Of a DNA stretch of 64,000 nt, positions 51,837-61,058 are shown piece by piece. Position numbers and translations under genes: made by a program. The stretch comes from Pseudomonadota bacterium (GTDB taxonomy: Bacteria > Desulfobacterota > Syntrophorhabdia > Syntrophorhabdales > Syntrophorhabdaceae). Where the stretch lies: NCBI GenBank assembly GCA_026388275.1, contig JAPLKB010000017.1, positions 1-64,000 on the forward strand, given 5' to 3'. Each line of letters starts with the position of its first letter. Positions within the stretch are counted from its first letter, which is position 1. Under the pieces are notes generated by a model, which was not told the DNA's origin, did not search any database, and saw nothing but the letters and a program-made list of their open reading frames with translations.

Positions 51837-52835
51837 TTGATAACAATCCGTTTCCCGGATGAGGTAAGGGTACCTCTTGCGCTCCAGGCATTATGCGGGT
51901 TAAAATTAAGTGTGTTAAAACTCCCGCAGATTAATGTCTCACAGCTTATCACCTTCTACTTTGTCGGCAAGGAAGAGAATATCAGCGCTGCCTCTGAAAG
52001 GCTTTGCATAACACAACCAGCTGTTACGAAACAAATCAGGGCATTACAGAATCACTTCGGGGTTAAACTTATCCACGTAAAAAAGAGAAAAGTCCACTTG
52101 ACCGAGGCAGGGCGTACACTGCTTCAGTATGCCGAGGAAATATATCATTCAGCAATCAACGCTGAGACTTTTCTCCAAGGAGATCGAAATTCAAATCTGC
52201 GAGTTGGAATTTCCAGCTCTTTGACTGCCTATCTGACCCCAATCCTTGACAAATTCAAGGAATTAAACCCTTCTAAACTTTTAAGTGTAAAGGAAGGCGC
52301 CTCTGTGCAAATTGTCGAGGAACTCCTTGATTTCCAACATGATCTGTGTGTTGTGCCTCCACTTTTTAAGGTAAGTGGTGAGCTACAGGTTTTCCGCATT
52401 CCGGAAGTTGAAAACATGGTGCTTGTTACCTCTCCAAGCGACGGACCGGCAATGAAAAAACATCTTACCTGGAATGATCTTCAGGGATATCCTTTTATAC
52501 TTCACCGCGAGGGGTCGATAGTAAGACAATTGATCCTTGATTTCTTCAAAGAGAGAAATATTAAAGTATCTCCTGTTGCAAATATTGACAGCATAGATTT
52601 CATGAAACAATTAGTTCAAAAAGGGAAAGGCGTGGCCCTGATGTTATTTTCCAGCGTGAAAGAGGATGTGGCTGCAAAACGACTCAAAATCATTCCAGTT
52701 ACTGACAGTGACTTCAAAATGGGAATAGATATTGTGATACAAAGGGGCATACGCTTTTCACCGGCCTGTAGAGCTTTTCTTGTTCTTTTGGAAGCCCATT
52801 TTGACCGTGAGATAGTTTCATCACTCGAAGCATAG
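51837..52835 (+). CDS. LysR-family transcriptional regulator
   Basis: The frame has 332 codons. The DNA-binding domain begins near residue 34 (LITFYFVGKEENISAASERL, then TQPAVTKQIRALQNHFGVKL), so an internal GTG at 51912 giving 307 residues is a plausible start. The C-terminal effector domain runs from about 120 (LRVGISSSLTAYLTPILDKF, LVTSPSDGPAMKKHLTWNDL). It is divergent from the reductive dehalogenase-like gene across a 200-base spacer and probably regulates it in response to the substrate. No T-N11-A box was checked in detail. Confidence 0.88.
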   Translation: MITIRFPDEVRVPLALQALCGLKLSVLKLPQINVSQLITFYFVGKEENISAASERLCITQPAVTKQIRALQNHFGVKLIHVKKRKVHLTEAGRTLLQYAEEIYHSAINAETFLQGDRNSNLRVGISSSLTAYLTPILDKFKELNPSKLLSVKEGASVQIVEELLDFQHDLCVVPPLFKVSGELQVFRIPEVENMVLVTSPSDGPAMKKHLTWNDLQGYPFILHREGSIVRQLILDFFKERNIKVSPVANIDSIDFMKQLVQKGKGVALMLFSSVKEDVAAKRLKIIPVTDSDFKMGIDIVIQRGIRFSPACRAFLVLLEAHFDREIVSSLEA

Positions 52836-53059
52836 GAAGACATTCTTCGGCATATTCTTTTTCTGCAAGGAACACATGATTGCCACATATAATAACGTAC
52901 TTTACAAAACAGAAATAGGATAACAACTATAGGAAGTTGTTTGTGCCTCTAAAAAAATCACGCAGTATGCATTTCAGGCGAAAACCACGCAGTGTGAACC
53001 TATTTCCCCTTTTATCGTTACTTTGAAAACAAACTGGTATAAAATAGAAGATCAAAGAA

Positions 53060-53509
53060 ATGATAATGGACGAATTTGATAAAAAAATATTGAATATGAT
53101 GCAGGAGGAATTCCCTGTCGCTCAGAGACCCTTTGCTGAAGTGGGGAAATTCGTTGGTCTGGATGAGAAAGATGTGATCGAGAGGGTCAAAAGGCTGAAA
53201 AATGATGGCTATATAAGAAGGATAGGGCCTATCCTTGAACGAAAGAAGCTTAAATATGTAAGCACTCTTTGCGGGGTACGTGTGGATGAAGGCAAAATCA
53301 TGGACTTTGTAGATGAGATCAATAAACACAGCGGTGTTACCCATAATTACGAAAGGGAAGGTGATTTGAATATCTGGTTTACCATTGCTGCAAAAACATG
53401 CGATGATATTGAAGTTTTTCTTTCGGACCTGGAAAAGAAGCACGCAGTTAAAATTTACCGTTTCCCTGAAAAAAAAGTATTCAAGATAAAAACCTATTTT
53501 CCGGTTTAA
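53060..53509 (+). CDS. Siroheme decarboxylase subunit (AhbA/AhbB type)
   Basis: The 149-residue protein has the Lrp/AsnC-like fold of the siroheme decarboxylases, which remove the C12 and C18 acetate carboxyls of siroheme. Visible are MDEFDKKILNMMQEEFPVAQ, the helix-turn-helix VIERVKRLKNDGYIRRIGPI, and the C-terminal domain with THNYEREGDLNIWFTI, where the histidine and tyrosine of the haem-type site lie. AhbA and AhbB normally act together; only one copy is found here, so it cannot be decided which it is. It serves the same pathway as ahbC and ahbD. Confidence 0.85.
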   Translation: MIMDEFDKKILNMMQEEFPVAQRPFAEVGKFVGLDEKDVIERVKRLKNDGYIRRIGPILERKKLKYVSTLCGVRVDEGKIMDFVDEINKHSGVTHNYEREGDLNIWFTIAAKTCDDIEVFLSDLEKKHAVKIYRFPEKKVFKIKTYFPV

Positions 53510-53543
53510 CGATGGGCTCTGCGACCGCGCAAGGAAAGTGTTA

Positions 53544-56150
53544 ATGACTGAAGAATCAGAACTTATAACTCAGCAGCAGGAAACCGGTATAACCCGGAGG
53601 ATCTTTCTGGTTGACGGCCATTCCTATTTATACAGGGCCTTCCATGCTACGCCATATATGTCCAACTCAAAAGGCATACCAACCAATACAACCTATGCCT
53701 TTATCAGTATGCTGAAGAAACTCATGAATGAAGAAAAACCGGACACCCTGATCGTAGTCTTTGATTCAAAGGCACCATCTTTCCGTGAAGAAATCTCAAA
53801 GGCATATAAAGCGCAAAGACCTCCCATGCCGGACAACCTTTCAGTCCAAATTCCCTATGTAAAGATGGTTATGGAGGCAATGGGCATACCGATACTGGAA
53901 CAAGCAGGGTTTGAGGCCGACGACATCATCGGTACCATAGTAGAAAAGTTCAGAGAAGAAAATGTGCAAATGTATATTGTTACAGGCGATAAAGACATGA
54001 TGCAGCTCGTATCAAACAGGGTTTTTATCCGTGATACAATGAAAAACCTGTTAATAGGCGAGCAGGAAGTAATGGAAAAATTTGGTGTTAAGCCCTCCCT
54101 TATGACAGACTATCTGGCATTATGCGGGGATACCTCGGACAATATACCGGGCGTGCCAGGTGTTGGCGAAAAAACTGCGAAAGAACTCATAGACAGCATC
54201 GGGTCAATAGAAGAAATTTATGAGCGCCTCGAAGAAGTGAAAAAGATATCAGTAAAGGAAAAGCTTGTTGCAGGCAAAGACCTGGCCTTTATGAGCAAGG
54301 AACTTGCAACAATCAGGATAGATGTGCCTATCGGCAAGGAAGTCGAACATCTTGTTCAGAAAGAAGAAGACTCGAATGCCTTAAGGAGAATTTACCGGGA
54401 GCTTGAATTTACTTTACTTTATAAGGAGATTGGGGCAGAGAACACAAAGAAAAAGGCATCGCAGGAAATAGAACTTTCCTCCTTAAATAGGAAAAATGTG
54501 GCAATCGTTACAAATTTTCAGGGTAAAAGCCCTAATGATATACATTTGGACGGGTTTGCCGCATTTGACAATGAAGGCGTTTACTTCTCCAGGAATGAGG
54601 ATGAACTGATTGACATCATGGGCAGTGCGGAAGAGGTCGTAATCCACAATATAAAACCGGTTTTACTCTTCTTATTAAATAAAGCTGACGCATTAAATCC
54701 TTTTGCATTTCATCCTTTGCCTCTCTTCTCTCACCTATTTTTCGACACTATGCTCGCATCATATCTGCTCAATCCCTTGAGAAAAGATTATGGAATCGGC
54801 GCTATTATAGAGGAGCATATTGATGCAGATATATCTTCCGCCGATGTAAAGCATGTCCTGATAGAAACTGTTCAATATCTATTTGAACTGAAAGACATAC
54901 TGACTGAGAAAATGGAAAAATTGGAGCTGACAAACCTTTTTCATACAGTAGAAATACCACTTGTAGAAGTCCTTGCCTGTATGGAAAACACCGGCGTAAA
55001 AATCGATCGGAAGATACTTAACGAGCTTTCAAGGGATTTTGACAAAAGACTTACCGGCATCATGAAGGAAATTTACAGCCTTTCAGGGGAACCCTTCAAT
55101 ATTAATTCTCCGCAGCAGCTTTCCCGCATCCTTTTTGAAAAATTACATCTCACGCCAGGCAAAAAAACAAAGACAGGTTATTCAACAGACATAGAGGTTC
55201 TTGAGAAACTCTCTTTGGTTCACCCGCTGCCAAAGGAGATTCTCGAATACAGGACTCTTACCAAACTGAAAAACACCTATATCGATGTCCTGCCTACCCT
55301 TATAAACCCTCGTACAGGCAGGATACATGCTTCTTTTAACCAGATGGTCGTTGCTACGGGGAGATTAAGCAGCAGTGATCCGAATCTCCAGAACATCCCT
55401 ATACGTGGTGAAGAAGGAAGGAGAATACGTGAGGCCTTTGTAACGGAAGAAGGTTTTTTACTCCTTTCTTCGGATTATTCGCAGATAGAACTCCGGGTTC
55501 TTGCCCATATTTCGAAAGATGAGCTTCTTACAGATGCCTTTTTAAAGGATGAAGATATCCATACAAATGTGGCACGGGAGGTCTTTGGGGTACAGGCAGG
55601 CGATGTTACGCAGGAGATGAGAAGAGTTGCGAAGGTGATAAACTTCGGCATAATCTACGGCATGAGCGGCTACGGACTTTCGAAAGAACTCGGTGTTTCG
55701 CAAAGAGATGCCCAGAATTATATAGATGAGTACTTTATAAAATATAAAGGCGTAAAAGCCTATATTGAGTCAGTACTGGAAGAAACTCGCATCAGGGGTT
55801 TTGTAAGGACGCTCTTTGGAAGGGTCCGTTACATACCGGAGATCAATAATCGTGATGCAGCAGTACGGCAGCTCGGCGAAAGAACTGCCATGAATACGCC
55901 TATCCAGGGTACGGCAGCAGATATCATCAAAATGGCGATGGTGAGTATTCACAGAAGGATCAGGGAAAACAGGCTTGCCTCAAGACTCATTATGCAGATT
56001 CACGATGAGCTTGTCTTTGAAGTGAAGCAGGATGAGTTTGTTGATATGGAGAGGATTGTAAGGCATGAAATGGAGCATGTGATCAACCTTGCTGTACCTC
56101 TGAAGGTATCTCTTGGCAAGGGCAGGAATTGGACGGAAGCCCACGATTAG
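53544..56150 (+). CDS. polA: DNA polymerase I
   Basis: The protein has 868 residues from ATG 53544, which has AAGGAAAG at suitable distance. The 5' nuclease domain covers 1-290 (LVDGHSYLYRAFHATPYMSN, GFEADDIIGTI, VTGDKDMMQLV). The central 3'-5' exonuclease domain (about 310-470) is degenerate: the usual first motif FDTE is replaced by FAAFDNEG, so proofreading is probably absent. The polymerase domain (480-868) has ATGRLSSSDPNLQNIPIRG, SSDYSQIELRVLAHIS, RRVAKVINFGIIYGMSGYGL and MQIHDELVFEV. It processes Okazaki fragments and repairs DNA. Confidence 0.97.
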   Translation: MTEESELITQQQETGITRRIFLVDGHSYLYRAFHATPYMSNSKGIPTNTTYAFISMLKKLMNEEKPDTLIVVFDSKAPSFREEISKAYKAQRPPMPDNLSVQIPYVKMVMEAMGIPILEQAGFEADDIIGTIVEKFREENVQMYIVTGDKDMMQLVSNRVFIRDTMKNLLIGEQEVMEKFGVKPSLMTDYLALCGDTSDNIPGVPGVGEKTAKELIDSIGSIEEIYERLEEVKKISVKEKLVAGKDLAFMSKELATIRIDVPIGKEVEHLVQKEEDSNALRRIYRELEFTLLYKEIGAENTKKKASQEIELSSLNRKNVAIVTNFQGKSPNDIHLDGFAAFDNEGVYFSRNEDELIDIMGSAEEVVIHNIKPVLLFLLNKADALNPFAFHPLPLFSHLFFDTMLASYLLNPLRKDYGIGAIIEEHIDADISSADVKHVLIETVQYLFELKDILTEKMEKLELTNLFHTVEIPLVEVLACMENTGVKIDRKILNELSRDFDKRLTGIMKEIYSLSGEPFNINSPQQLSRILFEKLHLTPGKKTKTGYSTDIEVLEKLSLVHPLPKEILEYRTLTKLKNTYIDVLPTLINPRTGRIHASFNQMVVATGRLSSSDPNLQNIPIRGEEGRRIREAFVTEEGFLLLSSDYSQIELRVLAHISKDELLTDAFLKDEDIHTNVAREVFGVQAGDVTQEMRRVAKVINFGIIYGMSGYGLSKELGVSQRDAQNYIDEYFIKYKGVKAYIESVLEETRIRGFVRTLFGRVRYIPEINNRDAAVRQLGERTAMNTPIQGTAADIIKMAMVSIHRRIRENRLASRLIMQIHDELVFEVKQDEFVDMERIVRHEMEHVINLAVPLKVSLGKGRNWTEAHD

Positions 56151-56254
56151 CTTTATGCTAATATTCCTGATCCAAAATATTTTGTGAAAAACTCAGGAAA
56201 CTCCGAAGACCTTATTAGCTTGACATTTCCCTGTATCTAAAATAATCTTTTCCC

Positions 56255-57079
56255 ATGAAAACGCTTTCAATCGGTATGTTTGATTCGGGCATAGGGGGGC
56301 TTACTGTACTAAAGGAGGTAAAGGAGCTGCTGCCCTCAGAACACATCCTGTACCTTGGCGACTCGGCAAGGCTTCCTTACGGCAATAAATCTCCGCAAAC
56401 CATCACAAAGTATGCCCTTGAAAGTGCAATATTTTTACTCACAAAAGGGATAAAAGTCCTTGTGATTGCCTGCAACACGTCCTCTGCCCTGGCGCTGGAC
56501 ATTCTCAAAAGAAAGTTGCCTATCCCTGTTCTGGGTGTTATTTCCCCGGCAGCGGCAGAAGCGGTGCGTTGCACAAAAACAAAAAAGGTAGGCATTATTG
56601 GTACAAAAGCCACAATAAACAGCATGGCCTATGAAAAGGCTATAAAGAAGATCGATCCCGAGATAGAGGTGCTGGCAAAATCATGTCCTCTTTTTGTTCC
56701 AATTGTTGAAGAAGGGCTTGAAAATGATGGTGTTGCCTTCCTTATGGCAGAGAAGTATCTGGAAAATTTTCAGCATTCAGGGGTTGACGTGCTGGTCATG
56801 GGTTGCACACACTACCCTATCTTGGAGCATGTTATTAAAAAAGTTATGGGTAAGGACGTAAATATTATAAATACCGGATGTGAAACCGCCAAAGAAGTGA
56901 TGCATACCCTTGAAACAAACAATATTGTCAATGACACAGGGAAAGGGGGATGTGATTATTTTGTAACTGACTCCCCTGATACGTTTAAGGAAATAGGCGG
57001 CCGCTTTCTCGGAGAAAAAATATCACATATAAAATATCTCAAAAGCCTCGATTATAATGATTTTTTGCTTTCTTCATGA
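56255..57079 (+). CDS. murI: Glutamate racemase
   Basis: The 274-residue enzyme makes D-glutamate for peptidoglycan. It has GMFDSGIGGLTVLKEV at the start, YLGDSARLPYGNKSP near 33, the first catalytic cysteine in VIACNTSSA near 73, and the second in MGCTHYPIL near 186. Both are present. It overlaps priA by four bases (ATGA), so the two are coupled. Confidence 0.95.
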   Translation: MKTLSIGMFDSGIGGLTVLKEVKELLPSEHILYLGDSARLPYGNKSPQTITKYALESAIFLLTKGIKVLVIACNTSSALALDILKRKLPIPVLGVISPAAAEAVRCTKTKKVGIIGTKATINSMAYEKAIKKIDPEIEVLAKSCPLFVPIVEEGLENDGVAFLMAEKYLENFQHSGVDVLVMGCTHYPILEHVIKKVMGKDVNIINTGCETAKEVMHTLETNNIVNDTGKGGCDYFVTDSPDTFKEIGGRFLGEKISHIKYLKSLDYNDFLLSS

Positions 57080-59043
57080 TTGTTCATGTTGCGTTATCTA
57101 TACCAATAGCTAAAACATTTTCATATTCGGTGCCGGAAAAGTGGGAGTCCTTTATAAAACCATTTTCAAGGGTTGCCGTCCCCTTTCACAACAGGACATT
57201 AACAGGTTTTATTGTCGATATTGAAGAAAAAGATGATGCAGGCCTGAAAGCCATCAGTGACATAATAGACATATTCCCCTTAATTGACGACAAGATTATC
57301 CGTTTGTGTGAATGGGCTTCCCGTTATTATGTAACGCCTATCGGTATGGTGCTTAAATTTGTCCTCCCGCAAACGCTTAAGATTGAAAACTACATTTCCA
57401 TCAGGAGTCTGGAGTCGTGCACATCAGCATTAGAGGGAGTTCCCTTGAAAAAAGCGTATAAAAATCCTGGAAAAGATGCAATTATTCAGTCTTTTCAAAA
57501 CGGTTTAATAGAATTCCGGGATAGTTTTACCGGTAAAATCTTTGCCCCATCCCGGAAGACATACGGGGGAGATGGAGCTTTCGAAAAAAAGTTATATATT
57601 GGGGATATAGAAAGCCGCATTGCATATTATATGAAATGTATATCCGAATATATAAGTGAAGGGAAAAACGTTCTTATGCTGCTTCCTGATTACAATTCGG
57701 CAGGAGTGTTTTATCACAAGGCTTTTATTGAGAAGTTTAAAAATAATGTAATCTGGTATGGGTCGGCTATTAAAACCAAAACAAGGATGGATGCGTACTT
57801 TAAAGCGAGAAACGAAAAGGGTTTTTTGATCCTCGGCAACAAGAGCTGCATATTTTTGCCGATACTGAACCTTTCCCTTATCATTGTTGAGAGACAAGAG
57901 GAAGATGAATACAGAAATGAAGAAGGATTTAATTTTAATGCGAACATGTTAGCCTTGAGATTGGCTGAATCAGAGCATATCCCCATTGTTTTCGGAAGTG
58001 CTTCACCATCTATGGAAATGTTTAAATATGGAGAAGAAGGGAGATTCACTGTTATTGGAAAAGAGCAGCAGATAGACAGGAAGTACTCGGTAGTTTTGAT
58101 GGATAAAAGCCTTGCCGCACAAGCTGATTTGCCGGATAAACTCGTGGCTGTTATAAAAGGAGCGGTGCAACAGAATGAAAACATTGCTGTATTTACACCG
58201 AGAAGAGGCTACATATCTCACATCCAGTGCCTCGAATGCAAAAGGACATTTTTATGCCCTTTTTGCGAAGGGTTATTGGGCCTAAATAAACAAGATAGTG
58301 TGCTTGTCTGCGGCAACTGCAACAAAAGCTTTACGTATGAAGATAAGTGTGTTTATTGCGGCAGCAATCTTATCCGCCCCTACAATATTGGTACGGAATA
58401 TATTGAGGAAAAGCTTAAGACACTTTTTCAGGACTCTCATATTGTAAACATCACTGCGGAAACTATTAAAAAATTTAGAAAAACAATGTCCGACATTTCG
58501 GATAGCCGCAGATTAATTCTTGTAGGAACCCAGTCTCTATCCAAGATATACGGTATGCATACAAATAAACTGATTTTTGTCGGATGGGAAGAGCTGGTCA
58601 GGATGGCCGGATACAGGTCAGAGGAGAAGATGTTCCAGATTTTTATGAACTTATTGGACATATTGAAGCCTGAAGAGATTTACTTTTTCATGGACAAAAA
58701 GCTTGCTGTTAATCCTGCACGTTTTTTTGGTTTGGAAAAATTCTATACTGAAGAATTGAAGAAAAGAAAAGCTGCTGAATTTCCGCCCTATGTGAGATTT
58801 TTTTTGATAGATGTTGAGAAAAAAGAGGAAAAAACAGGCTTGAGAATACTTGATAAGATAAACAATATCCTTGAACAGGAAGGGTTAATCGAACACGTAA
58901 CAGGTCCTATGAAAGAAAAGAGGAAAGGTTTTTACAAATGGAAGTTGATCCTGAAAGGTGATGAAATGCTCTTGCAGAAAGCCCTTTTATCCATCTATGG
59001 TTTGCCCGGTGTGCATATTGAAGCAGACCCGATGAATATTTAG
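57076..59043 (+). CDS. priA: PriA-family primosome protein lacking ATPase motifs
   Basis: The 655-residue protein is a shortened PriA homologue. The N-terminal 3'-DNA-end-binding domain (about 1-105: FSYSVPEKWESFIKPFSRVA, RYYVTPIGMVLKFVLP) is recognisable. The zinc domain is complete (CLECKRTFLCPFC, CGNCNKSF, CVYCGS near 390-440), and so is the C-terminal domain (EFPPYVRFFLIDVEKK). At the Walker A position, where GVTGSGKTEVY is normal, the sequence reads YIGDIESRIAYY. The DEEH box is replaced by IIVERQEEDEY. It therefore cannot hydrolyse ATP as a helicase in the usual way and would act as a structural loader. A separate active PriA elsewhere is possible. Confidence 0.85.
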   Translation: MIVHVALSIPIAKTFSYSVPEKWESFIKPFSRVAVPFHNRTLTGFIVDIEEKDDAGLKAISDIIDIFPLIDDKIIRLCEWASRYYVTPIGMVLKFVLPQTLKIENYISIRSLESCTSALEGVPLKKAYKNPGKDAIIQSFQNGLIEFRDSFTGKIFAPSRKTYGGDGAFEKKLYIGDIESRIAYYMKCISEYISEGKNVLMLLPDYNSAGVFYHKAFIEKFKNNVIWYGSAIKTKTRMDAYFKARNEKGFLILGNKSCIFLPILNLSLIIVERQEEDEYRNEEGFNFNANMLALRLAESEHIPIVFGSASPSMEMFKYGEEGRFTVIGKEQQIDRKYSVVLMDKSLAAQADLPDKLVAVIKGAVQQNENIAVFTPRRGYISHIQCLECKRTFLCPFCEGLLGLNKQDSVLVCGNCNKSFTYEDKCVYCGSNLIRPYNIGTEYIEEKLKTLFQDSHIVNITAETIKKFRKTMSDISDSRRLILVGTQSLSKIYGMHTNKLIFVGWEELVRMAGYRSEEKMFQIFMNLLDILKPEEIYFFMDKKLAVNPARFFGLEKFYTEELKKRKAAEFPPYVRFFLIDVEKKEEKTGLRILDKINNILEQEGLIEHVTGPMKEKRKGFYKWKLILKGDEMLLQKALLSIYGLPGVHIEADPMNI

Positions 59044-59212
59044 AAGACATAGGACAGATAAGACTTATAGGCCATATATTTCTATTTTCAAATCGAAGAT
59101 GTAATGACTTACCCTACAGCATCGTGTGGGGCAATCAAGGCGGCAAGCTGGTACCCGAACGAAGCCAACGAAGTTATATGATTGAAGGCGAATTGGTATA
59201 AGACATAAAAAA

Positions 59213-59240
59213 AGAGGGTGGATAACTCCACCCTCTTTTT
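59213..59240. terminator. Bidirectional terminator between priA and the secreted-protein gene
   Basis: AGAGGGTGGA (59213-59222) pairs with TCCACCCTCT (59227-59236) around a four-base TAAC loop. Runs of A and T on both sides allow termination from either direction. It serves priA on the plus strand and the small minus-strand gene. Confidence 0.9.
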
Positions 59241-59257
59241 ATTATCATGTTTTATTG

Positions 59258-59515
59258 TTACTTTGCTGGTGCCGGTGCCTTCTCAGGTGCCGGAGCTTCT
59301 TTCTTCTCTTCTTTCTTCTCTGCTTTCTTTTTTGCTTTCTTTACTTTAGCAGGTTTCTTTGCCTCTGCTGCTTTCTCAGGAGCTGCTGCTTTCTCAGGTG
59401 CTACTGCTGCTGCCTTCTCAGGTGCAGGAGCTGCTGCCTTCTCTGCTGCAAAACCCATTGACACGAATGCAACGCTGATTACCAATGCGAGAACTAACAT
59501 TAATGCTTTCTTCAT
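59258..59515 (-). CDS. Small secreted Ala/Lys/Glu-rich protein
   Basis: The 85-residue protein has an excellent ribosome site (AAAGGAGGTG) and a signal peptide (MKKALMLVLALVISVAFVSM, cleavage probably after GFAA). The mature part is nothing but low complexity: APEKAAA repeats at both ends and a lysine-rich centre (KKPAKVKKAKKKAEKK). Short proteins of this kind are seen in Desulfobacterota and are thought to be periplasmic. No function is known. It has its own strong terminator at 59213-59240. Confidence 0.8.
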   Translation of the reverse strand: MKKALMLVLALVISVAFVSMGFAAEKAAAPAPEKAAAVAPEKAAAPEKAAEAKKPAKVKKAKKKAEKKEEKKEAPAPEKAPAPAK

Positions 59516-59666
59516 AATATTTTCACCTCCTTTTTATTTTTTAACTTCATGTTCTATAGTGTTGCATATGCTGTGCCATAGAACAAAGACATTGAAAAAA
59601 CAGGATATTTTAAATATCGGCTAATAAAAGGAGGCTCATATTTTCGTGGTTTCACGAAATATCATA

Positions 59667-61058
59667 TTACTTGTTCGTGATATCAAGAATGTCACCCTTT
59701 TCTTTCAATTTTTTCACCTTGAACCACAATTTATCATATGGCATATTGAGAAGCTTTGCTGCCAGCGAAATTTTTCCGTCCGCTTTGAAAAATGCTTTTT
59801 TTATAAATTCTTTTTCTATTTCTTCGAAGTTTACACCTTCATCCGGAATATTTATATGTTTTGCAAGGTCTTTCCCGTTTTCATTTTTAACCTCTTCGGG
59901 CATATACTCTATGCCAATAATTTCTTCTTCGCACATGATATAAGCCCGTTCAACAACGGATTGAAGTTGTCTTACATTACCGGGCCAGGCATATTTCATA
60001 AGAAGGTCTAACGCCTCATTTGCAATAACCTTTTTCTTTCCATGTGCTTCATATAATTGCTTTAAAAAATGTTCAACAAGAAGCGGGATATCCGTTACTC
60101 TTTCCCTGAGCGGAGGAATAGAAAAGGCAATCACATTTAGCCTGTAATACAAATCTTCACGAAATCTCCCTTTTGAAATTTCTTCTTCGAGTTTCTTGTT
60201 TGTTGCTGCGACTATTCTTACGTCAAGCTTTATGTTTTCTTTCCCGCCGATTCTACGTATTTCCCTTTCCTGGATTGCCCTCAATAATTTTGCCTGGGTG
60301 CTTAAGGTAAGGTCACCAATTTCATCAAGGAAAAGGCTACTCCCGTTTGCCTGCTCAAATAGGCCAATACGACGTGCTAGAGCACCGGTAAAGGCGCCTT
60401 TCTCATAGCCGAAGAGCTCGCTTTCAAGCAAAGTTTCAGGTATGGCAGCGCAGTTTATCGCAAAAAAAGGTTTATTTTTTCTTGGGCTGTTATAATGAAT
60501 ACTTTTCGCAAAAAGCTCCTTTCCTGTCCCGCTTTCCCCGTATATCAAAACAGTAGAATTTGTAGGGGCAACCTTTCGCACTATCTTAAAAAGCTCTCCC
60601 ATCCTGCCGTGAATGCCGACGATATTGTCCAGGGTGAATCTGTCAACGAGCTGATCCTTCAGCATAATATTGTCTTTCATGAGCCTTGACTGATTCATTG
60701 CATTGTTTATCACGAGAAGTAGTTGATCTTTTTCAAAGGGTTTTTCAAGATAGTAAAAAGCGCCGAGCTTTGTCGCTTCAATTGCAGATGGTATGGAACC
60801 ATAAGCAGTGATAACGATGACATGACATATTTTGTTAAATGTTTTCACTTCTTTAATCACTTCTGTGCCGTCTATATCGGGAAGTCTCAAATCGGTCAGT
60901 ACTATATCGAAAGAGCTGTTTTTTAAAAGTTCAATTGCTTTTTTCCCACAATCTGCGTCTTCAACATAGAAACCTTCCTTCATAAGGATAGTTTTTATGA
61001 TATCCCGTTGGTTATTGTCATCTTCGATTACAAAAATACTGCCTTTATCATACTTCAT
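59667..61058 (-). CDS. Sigma54-dependent response regulator (NtrC family)
   Basis: The 463-residue protein has a receiver domain (1-120: FVIEDDNNQRD, phosphoacceptor LTDLRLPDIDG near 55), a sigma54-interacting AAA+ domain (145-370: GESGTGKELFAKS near 173, sigma54 loop KGAFTGA near 222, LFLDEIGDL Walker B, GRFREDLYYRLNV) and a C-terminal Fis-type helix-turn-helix (GKISLAAKLLNMPYDKLWFK). It activates sigma54 promoters on phosphorylation by the kinase encoded just upstream, with which it overlaps by 11 bases. The target genes are not known. Confidence 0.95.
   Translation of the reverse strand: MKYDKGSIFVIEDDNNQRDIIKTILMKEGFYVEDADCGKKAIELLKNSSFDIVLTDLRLPDIDGTEVIKEVKTFNKICHVIVITAYGSIPSAIEATKLGAFYYLEKPFEKDQLLLVINNAMNQSRLMKDNIMLKDQLVDRFTLDNIVGIHGRMGELFKIVRKVAPTNSTVLIYGESGTGKELFAKSIHYNSPRKNKPFFAINCAAIPETLLESELFGYEKGAFTGALARRIGLFEQANGSSLFLDEIGDLTLSTQAKLLRAIQEREIRRIGGKENIKLDVRIVAATNKKLEEEISKGRFREDLYYRLNVIAFSIPPLRERVTDIPLLVEHFLKQLYEAHGKKKVIANEALDLLMKYAWPGNVRQLQSVVERAYIMCEEEIIGIEYMPEEVKNENGKDLAKHINIPDEGVNFEEIEKEFIKKAFFKADGKISLAAKLLNMPYDKLWFKVKKLKEKGDILDITNK

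Noticed and set aside
59044-59205. Possible short gene after priA
   Set aside because: Only short frames without ribosome sites were seen; the stretch is treated as the 3' region before the terminator.
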